This document shows, one piece after another, positions 59,067 to 64,000 of a DNA stretch of 64,000 bases. The stretch is taken from positions 248,001 to 312,000 of the forward strand of contig NZ_SAVA01000001.1 in assembly GCF_004022465.1 (NCBI RefSeq). The letters are read 5' to 3'. Source of the stretch: Rhodobacter huangdaonensis (GTDB taxonomy: Bacteria > Pseudomonadota > Alphaproteobacteria > Rhodobacterales > Rhodobacteraceae). A program made the position numbers and the translations under genes. The notes beneath the pieces were generated by a model. That model was not told the origin of the DNA, did no database searches, and was given only the letters and a program-made list of their open reading frames with translations. How positions within the stretch are numbered: position 1 is the first letter of the stretch; the number at the start of each line of letters is the position of its first letter.

Positions 59067-60089
59067 ATGCGCGTCTATTATGATCGCGATTGCGATGTGA
59101 ACCTGATCAAGGACAAGAAGGTCGCCATCCTGGGCTATGGCTCGCAGGGCCACGCCCACGCGCTGAACCTGCGCGACTCGGGCGCGAAGAACGTCGTCGT
59201 CGCGCTGCGCGAAGGCTCGGCCTCGGCGAAGAAGGCCGAAGCCGAAGGCCTGACCGTCATGGGCATCGCCGAAGCCGCCGCCTGGTGCGACCTGATCATG
59301 TTCACCATGCCCGACGAGCTGCAGGCCGCGACCTACAAGAAATACGTGCATGACAACCTGAAGGAAGGCGCCGCCATCGCCTTCGCTCACGGCCTGAACA
59401 TCCACTTCGGCCTGATCGAGCCGAAGGCCGGCGTCGACGTCATCATGATGGCGCCGAAGGGCCCGGGCCACACCGTGCGCGGCGAATACGTCAAGGGCGG
59501 CGGCGTGCCCTGCCTCGCGGCCGTGGCGCAGGATGCCACCGGCAAGGCGATGGACATCGCGCTGAGCTACGTCTCGGCGATCGGCGGCGGCCGCTCGGGC
59601 ATCATCGAAACCACCTTCCGTCAGGAATGCGAGACCGACCTGTTCGGCGAGCAGGCCGTGCTGTGCGGCGGCGTGGTCGAGCTGATGCGCATGGGCTTCG
59701 AGACCCTGGTCGAGGCGGGCTATGCCCCCGAGATGGCCTATTTCGAATGCGTGCACGAGATGAAGCTGATCGTCGACCTGATCTATGAAGGCGGCATCGC
59801 GAACATGAACTACTCGATCTCGAACACCGCCGAATACGGCGAATACGTCTCGGGCCCGCGCGTTCTGCCCTATGACGAGACCAAGAAGAACATGAAGGCC
59901 GTGCTGACCGACATCCAGAATGGCAAGTTCGTGCGCGACTTCATGCAGGAAAACGCCGTCGGCCAGCCCTTCTTCAAGGCGACCCGCCGGATCAACGACG
60001 AGCACCTGGTCGAAGAGACCGGCGCCAAGCTGCGCGCGATGATGCCCTGGATCACCGCCGGCAAGCTGGTGGACCGTTCGCGCAACTGA
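59067..60089 (+). CDS. ilvC: Ketol-acid reductoisomerase (class I)
   Basis: A 340-residue enzyme of branched-chain amino-acid synthesis, converting acetolactate to dihydroxyisovalerate with NADPH and Mg2+. N-terminal Rossmann motif ILGYGSQGHAHALNL is at residues 18-32; metal residues are in MAPKGPGHTVR (loop), IIETTFRQECETDLFGEQ (D/E pair) and YSISNTAEYG (C-terminal E). Class I length. ATG at 59067 with ATGGAGGACC upstream; the frame runs back to 58971 but family proteins begin MRVYYDRDCD. A hairpin terminator follows. Confidence 0.97.
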   Translation: MRVYYDRDCDVNLIKDKKVAILGYGSQGHAHALNLRDSGAKNVVVALREGSASAKKAEAEGLTVMGIAEAAAWCDLIMFTMPDELQAATYKKYVHDNLKEGAAIAFAHGLNIHFGLIEPKAGVDVIMMAPKGPGHTVRGEYVKGGGVPCLAAVAQDATGKAMDIALSYVSAIGGGRSGIIETTFRQECETDLFGEQAVLCGGVVELMRMGFETLVEAGYAPEMAYFECVHEMKLIVDLIYEGGIANMNYSISNTAEYGEYVSGPRVLPYDETKKNMKAVLTDIQNGKFVRDFMQENAVGQPFFKATRRINDEHLVEETGAKLRAMMPWITAGKLVDRSRN

Positions 60090-60113
60090 TCGCCGCGACA
60101 TCGCAACACGGAC

Positions 60114-60139
60114 GGGGCGCCTTGCGGGGCGCCCCTTTT
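60114..60139 (+). terminator. Rho-independent terminator after ilvC
   Basis: GGGGCGCC (60114-60121) pairs with GGCGCCCC (60128-60135), loop TTGCGG, then TTTT. A good 8-bp GC stem 25 bases after the ilvC stop and before the next gene's ribosome-binding site. Confidence 0.8.
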
Positions 60140-60173
60140 GTTTCTACGCTGCACGCGCAGAAGGAGAGCAGCG

Positions 60174-60554
60174 ATGACCGAACTGACGGAACGAGAGATC
60201 GAGAAGATCGAGGCGGAACGCGCGAAGATCTTCACCGCACCGTGGTTTCGCGACCTCGTCGCCGGCCGGCTGGGCCTGGGCGACACCTTCTGGATCGGCA
60301 ATTACGGCGTGCTGCTGGGCGTGGTGCCGCTGGTGGTGCTGATTTCGGGCCTGCTCTATGCGCAGCTGCCCGACCTGCTCACCCCCTTCCTGCGGCTGTT
60401 CGCGGCGGCGCTTGGCCTGTGGCGCCTCGTCACCCTGCGCGCGCTGGCGCGGGCGCGCACGCGCCTTGCCGCCCGCGGCGCCTGGCCCATCGCCGGGCTG
60501 ATCTGGACGCTGGGCGAGGCGATCACCGCCGTCGTCTATGCCGCCACGCTCTGA
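60174..60554 (+). CDS. Hypothetical small membrane protein, 126 residues
   Basis: A 126-residue protein with a charged N-terminal helix (MTELTEREIEKIEAERAKIF), then three or so hydrophobic segments: VLLGVVPLVVLISGLLYAQ, LRLFAAALGLWRLVTL and WPIAGLIWTLGEAITAVVY. AAGGAG site seven bases before ATG at 60174. Family not recognised. The next gene is 13 bases downstream on the same strand, so they form a two-gene operon. Confidence 0.65.
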   Translation: MTELTEREIEKIEAERAKIFTAPWFRDLVAGRLGLGDTFWIGNYGVLLGVVPLVVLISGLLYAQLPDLLTPFLRLFAAALGLWRLVTLRALARARTRLAARGAWPIAGLIWTLGEAITAVVYAATL

Positions 60555-60567
60555 TCCGGGGGCGCCG

Positions 60568-61188
60568 ATGGACGGGACGCCCGACGCGCGCCGCCTGCCG
60601 AAGCTCCTCGTCGTCGGCTTCCCGAAATCGGGCACCAGCACGATCCAGCGCGCGCTCGAGGAAAGCGGCCTCGTCAGCGCGCACTGGATGTGGCGCAACC
60701 GCCCGGTCGGCCGGCTGATCTATGACGGCTGGTTCTCGCGCGGCGATCCGCTGGCGCTGCTCGAGGGCGTCGATGCGGTGACGCAGATGGATTTCTGCAT
60801 GCCGTCGCAGGGGGTGAACCTCTGGCCGAACCTCGACATCGCGCTGCTGCTGACGATCCGCCGGCTGTATCCCGACTGCCGCTTCATCCTGAACTATCGC
60901 CCGCCGCAGGCGACCGAGAGCAGCTTTGGCCGCTGGAACACATTGGTCGAGCGGATCACCGAAAGCGACATCCCCGGTCTGCCGCGTGGCCGCGGCGGCC
61001 GCCCGGGCGAGATCGCGCGCTGGATCGAGACGCATCTCGATGCGATGCGGCAGATCTTCGCGGGCGACCCGAACTTCCTGGAACTCGACATCACCGCGGC
61101 CGATGCGGCCGAGAGGCTCGGCACCTTTCTCGGCCACGAGATCCACTGGTGGGGCGTCGCGAACGCGAACCCGGACGGCAAGCGCTGA
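60568..61188 (+). CDS. Sulfotransferase-like protein
   Basis: A 206-residue cytosolic P-loop protein. VVGFPKSGTSTIQRALEESG matches the 5'-phosphosulfate binding loop of PAPS-dependent sulfotransferases (usually PKSGTTWL). RFILNYRPPQATESS resembles the 3'-phosphate motif region. Slightly short for the family. ATG at 60568 behind GGGGGCG; an in-frame ATG at 60538 overlaps the previous gene. It ends one base before the glmM stop on the other strand. Acceptor unknown; GT or capsule genes are not adjacent. Confidence 0.65.
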   Translation: MDGTPDARRLPKLLVVGFPKSGTSTIQRALEESGLVSAHWMWRNRPVGRLIYDGWFSRGDPLALLEGVDAVTQMDFCMPSQGVNLWPNLDIALLLTIRRLYPDCRFILNYRPPQATESSFGRWNTLVERITESDIPGLPRGRGGRPGEIARWIETHLDAMRQIFAGDPNFLELDITAADAAERLGTFLGHEIHWWGVANANPDGKR

Positions 61189-61189
61189 G

Positions 61190-62533
61190 TTACGCCGCCG
61201 CCTCGACCGCGGCGACGATGCCGTCGACGGTTTCCGACAGCAGCGCCGCGTCCTCGCATTCCGCCATCACCCGGATCAGCGGCTCGGTGCCCGACTTGCG
61301 GATCAGCAACCGGCCCTGACCGGCCAGACGCACCTCCGCCTCGGCGATCACTTTTCGAACATTCTCCGTCGAAAGCGGCTCTTGCCCGGCGGCATAGCGC
61401 ACATTCTTCAACAATTGCGGCACAGTCTCGAATTGCTGCGTCAGCTCCGAGGCAGGCTTGCCGCTTTCCGCCATCGCGGCGAGGAACTGCAGCCCCGCCA
61501 TCAGACCGTCGCCGGTGGTGGCATAGTCGGTCATCACGATATGGCCCGACTGCTCGCCGCCCAGATTGAAGCCGCCCTCGCGCATCCGCTCGACCACATA
61601 GCGGTCGCCGACCTTGGTGCGTTCAAGCCGCAGCCCGTGGCCGGCGAGGAACCGCTCGAGCCCGAGGTTCGACATCACCGTGGCCACCAGCGCGCCGCCG
61701 CGCAGCTTGCCCTCCTCCGCCCAGCGGCGGGCGAACAGCGCCATGATCTGGTCGCCATCGGCCACCTGCCCGCGCTCGTCGAGGATCATCACCCGGTCGG
61801 CATCGCCATCGAGCGAGATGCCGAGATCGGCGCCATGGCGCAGCACCGCCTCGGAGGCCGCCTCGGGATGGGTCGAGCCGCAGCGGTCGTTGATGTTGTG
61901 CCCGTTCGGGCTGATCCCCACCGGGATCACCTCGCAGCCAAGCTCCCACAGCACCTCGGGCGCCGCCTTGTAGGCCGCCCCGTTCGCGCAATCGACCACC
62001 ACCTTCAGCCCGCTCAGCCGGTCGCGCGCCGGGAAGGTGGTCTTGGCATATTCGACATAGCGCCCGACGCCGTCGTCGATGCGCTTCGCCCGGCCGATGT
62101 TGTGCGGCTGCGCCGGGCGGATCTCGCCGGCGACGATCGCCTCGATCTCGGCCTCGGCCTCGTCCGAGAGCTTGAACCCGTCCGGGCCGAAGAACTTGAT
62201 GCCATTGTCCTTGGCCGGGTTGTGGCTGGCCGAGATCATGATCCCGAGGTCGGCCCGCATCGAGCGGGTCAGATAGCCCACGGCGGGCGTCGGCACCGGG
62301 CCGAGCAGCAGCACGTTCATCCCGGTCGAGGTCAGCCCGGCGGTCAGCGCGTTTTCGAGCATGTAGCCCGACAGCCGCGTGTCCTTGCCGATCACCACGC
62401 GGTGGCCGTTGCCGGCGTCACGGCGGAAATAGCGCCCCGCCGCGGCCCCGAGCTTCAGCGCCATCTCGGCGGTCATCGGCCAGCTGTTGGCCTCGCCCCG
62501 CACCCCGTCGGTGCCGAAAAGCCTGCGCGTCAT
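61190..62533 (-). CDS. glmM: Phosphoglucosamine mutase
   Basis: A 447-residue enzyme that converts glucosamine-6-phosphate to glucosamine-1-phosphate for UDP-GlcNAc and peptidoglycan. The catalytic phosphoserine is in ISASHNPAKDNGIK; the metal loop is SLDGDADRV; the sugar motif GGEQSGH and the C-terminal RKSGTEPLIRV phosphate-binding loop are intact. ATG at 62533 overlaps folP by four bases (ATGA-type). Normal length; closes the folB-folP-glmM group, a common order in this clade. Confidence 0.96.
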   Translation of the reverse strand: MTRRLFGTDGVRGEANSWPMTAEMALKLGAAAGRYFRRDAGNGHRVVIGKDTRLSGYMLENALTAGLTSTGMNVLLLGPVPTPAVGYLTRSMRADLGIMISASHNPAKDNGIKFFGPDGFKLSDEAEAEIEAIVAGEIRPAQPHNIGRAKRIDDGVGRYVEYAKTTFPARDRLSGLKVVVDCANGAAYKAAPEVLWELGCEVIPVGISPNGHNINDRCGSTHPEAASEAVLRHGADLGISLDGDADRVMILDERGQVADGDQIMALFARRWAEEGKLRGGALVATVMSNLGLERFLAGHGLRLERTKVGDRYVVERMREGGFNLGGEQSGHIVMTDYATTGDGLMAGLQFLAAMAESGKPASELTQQFETVPQLLKNVRYAAGQEPLSTENVRKVIAEAEVRLAGQGRLLIRKSGTEPLIRVMAECEDAALLSETVDGIVAAVEAAA

Positions 62534-63549
62534 TGCTCGTACCCTTTCGTGATCGCGGCCCACAGCCGGACGCCCTGGGCGATCTCGGCGACATCGTGCA
62601 CGCGGTGGATCTGTGCCCCCTGCGCGATCCCCGCAAGCGTCACGGCGAGCGTGCCGGGCATCCGCGCCTCGGCGGTCTCGACGCCTCCGACGGTGCCGAT
62701 GAAACGCTTGCGCGACACGCCCAGAAGGATCGGGCAGCCGAGCCCGTGAAACAGGCCAAGACCGCGAATGAGCGCCAGATTATGCGCCACGGTCTTGCCA
62801 AAGCCGATGCCCGGGTCGACGACGATCTGCTCGCGCGCGATGCCCTGCGCCTCGGCGAGCGCAATGCGCTCCTCGAGATAGTCGTAGACGTCAAGCAGCA
62901 CGTCGCCATACTCGGGGTCGTCCTGCATCGTCTCGGGCAGGCCCTGCGCGTGCATCAGGCAGATCGGCAGGCCGGTGATCGCGGCAAGCTCTGCCATCGC
63001 CGGGTCGAACTCCATCGCCGAGACGTCGTTGAGCATCTCGGCCCCGGCCTCGACCGCGGCATCGGCGACCAGCGCCTTGCGGGTGTCGATCGAGATCGGC
63101 AGCGGGAAATCCTCGTCGCGCAGCGCGGCAATCACCGGGGCGGTGCGGTCGATCTCCTCGTCCTCGGGCACTTCCTCCGCGCCCGGCCGGGTGGATTCGC
63201 CTCCGATGTCGAGGATGTCGGCGCCGGCCTCGGCCAGCGCGCGGGCATGCTCGAGCGCGACCTCCTCGTCGTCGTAGCGGCCGCCGTCCGAGAAACTGTC
63301 GGGGGTGACGTTCAGGATCCCCATGATCCGCGGCACGTCCATGCTCAGCCCGGCGACGGGCCGGCGCGGGGCGCACAGCCGTTCGGCCACCTCGGGCGGC
63401 AGATGGGTGGCGGGTAGGATCTCGCTTTCGCCGCCGCGACCGAGGACCTCGACCTCGGTGAACCAGCACCAGCCACCGGCAAGCGGCAGGGCGCCTTCGG
63501 GGCGGACGGCATCGGTCTGGACGAGCGGGCGATAGTAAGGTCGGGTCAT
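62530..63549 (-). CDS. folP: Dihydropteroate synthase
   Basis: A 339-residue enzyme that joins p-aminobenzoate to dihydropterin pyrophosphate. Motifs: GILNVTPDSFSDGG (loop 1), DIGGESTRPGA (loop 2) and GVSRKRFI (loop with Arg/Lys/Ser). The first 70 residues precede the GILNVT motif, longer than the usual 20-25, as in other Rhodobacteraceae. ATG at 63549, 38 bases after the folB stop. Target of sulfonamides. Confidence 0.95.
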   Translation of the reverse strand: MTRPYYRPLVQTDAVRPEGALPLAGGWCWFTEVEVLGRGGESEILPATHLPPEVAERLCAPRRPVAGLSMDVPRIMGILNVTPDSFSDGGRYDDEEVALEHARALAEAGADILDIGGESTRPGAEEVPEDEEIDRTAPVIAALRDEDFPLPISIDTRKALVADAAVEAGAEMLNDVSAMEFDPAMAELAAITGLPICLMHAQGLPETMQDDPEYGDVLLDVYDYLEERIALAEAQGIAREQIVVDPGIGFGKTVAHNLALIRGLGLFHGLGCPILLGVSRKRFIGTVGGVETAEARMPGTLAVTLAGIAQGAQIHRVHDVAEIAQGVRLWAAITKGYEQ

Positions 63550-63587
63550 GCCGTTCCTATCGCCCGCGCGCGCCGGCTTGGCAAGCG

Positions 63588-64000
63588 TCAGACCGGCACC
63601 CGGACGACCGGCACGCGGCTTCCTGCCGGGGCTGAAACATCCCCGTGAAGTTCAAGCCGCAGCGCCGCACTCTGCTCGGCCAGCCACAGCGCCAGCGCCA
63701 CCGCATCGCGCGCGGGCCCCTTCGGGCCGTCGACCGCGTCGAGCACGATCTTCGAGGGCGCCCAGACCACCATCTCGCCGTTGCGCATCGCCCAGTCGAT
63801 CTCGGTGCGGGTGGCGACGACCATGCAGCGCCGGTCGCGCGCGGCAAGCCTCCAGGCGTTCTGCTCGATCGCCAGAAGGTCGATGCGGCGCTGCGTCGGG
63901 CGCTGCCCGGTCTCGGGCACCGGGGTATCGGGCAGACCGACGGTCAGGATCACCGGCGCGCCCGAGGCCGCCAGCCGGTCGAGCCGCGCGCCAAGGTCGG
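63588..64000 (-). CDS. folB: C-terminal part of dihydroneopterin aldolase (FolB) with Rhodobacter-type extension (partial)
   Basis: The frame reaches the window end with 137 codons visible, DLGARLDRLAASGAPVILTV at the 5' side, and no start. The part seen (LLAIEQNAWRLAARDRRC, TEIDWAMRNGEMVVWAPS, KIVLDAVDGPKGPARD) matches what I remember of the C-terminal extension of Rhodobacteraceae FolB; it is not the FolB catalytic core, which would lie outside. Placement directly before folP supports FolB. The extension's role is unknown; the call is by recall and position, not by catalytic residues. Confidence 0.6.
   Translation of the reverse strand, partial: DLGARLDRLAASGAPVILTVGLPDTPVPETGQRPTQRRIDLLAIEQNAWRLAARDRRCMVVATRTEIDWAMRNGEMVVWAPSKIVLDAVDGPKGPARDAVALALWLAEQSAALRLELHGDVSAPAGSRVPVVRVPV

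Overview
The window is GC-rich, densely packed alphaproteobacterial chromosome, most probably from the Rhodobacteraceae (Rhodobacter, Cereibacter or a close relative). The basis is the codon bias, the Rhodobacter-style C-terminally extended FolB, the UrtABCDE plus UreDABC-EFG block, the KARI/Lrp arrangement and the GC-rich intergenic repeats. This assignment is inference; there is no 16S gene in the window.

Region 1 (1-19.9 kb) is an accessory catabolic locus. After the C-terminal end of a gamma-glutamyltransferase-like gene come three blocks. A rightward operon (261-4339) encodes a DAO-type FAD oxidase, an AroM-family protein, a creatininase-family amidohydrolase and a Rossmann protein. A long leftward run (12073 down to 4406) encodes a hydantoin-racemase-like enzyme, an allantoinase/dihydropyrimidinase-like amidohydrolase, a DapA-like lyase, an unusual SDR, an amino-acid-type binding protein, a second AroM protein, and an ABC ATPase with two permeases. 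Divergent from it is an ArgE-like deacylase (12285-13469). A third leftward run (18653 down to 13543) encodes an Asp/Glu-racemase-family protein, an FMO-like flavoprotein and a second complete polar amino-acid ABC importer. The heads of these transcription units share an AT-rich motif (GATATATCAAT), which suggests one regulon. The substrate cannot be read from sequence; a cyclic amide, imide or amino-acid derivative is the best guess. The region ends at a decayed IS5-type transposase next to a tRNA-Ser(UGA) and a truncated tRNA-Ser copy, which looks like an island boundary.

Region 2 (20-33.3 kb) is mostly housekeeping. A rightward operon carries a SPOR lipoprotein, a D-Ala-D-Ala carboxypeptidase, tmk, holB, a TatD nuclease, a PhnP-like MBL hydrolase and an AEC transporter. 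Next come two leftward GT2 glycosyltransferases, and a signalling module made of a hybrid histidine kinase, a periplasmic sulfite-oxidase-fold protein and a LuxR/FixJ-type response regulator. The response regulator gene is bracketed by two copies of the same 20-bp palindrome.

Region 3 (33.6-46 kb) holds a leftward polyamine-type ABC importer (ATPase, binding protein, two permeases) ending in a UUCG terminator. It also holds a GatB/YqeY protein divergent from carA, a large membrane GT2 with an MshEN-like N terminus, an FCD-type GntR regulator, a HAD nucleotidase, two tandem 60-residue membrane proteins and a UbiH-family hydroxylase.

Region 4 (46-58 kb) is a complete urea system, all leftward: ureD-A-B-C, a small opposite-strand gene, ureE-F-G, a terminator, then the urea importer urtA-B-C-D-E. 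Urea is imported, then hydrolysed by a nickel enzyme assembled by UreDEFG.

Region 5 (58-64 kb) has two tandem Lrp/AsnC regulators divergent from ilvC, a small membrane protein, a sulfotransferase-like protein, and the leftward folB-folP-glmM group, with folB cut by the window edge.
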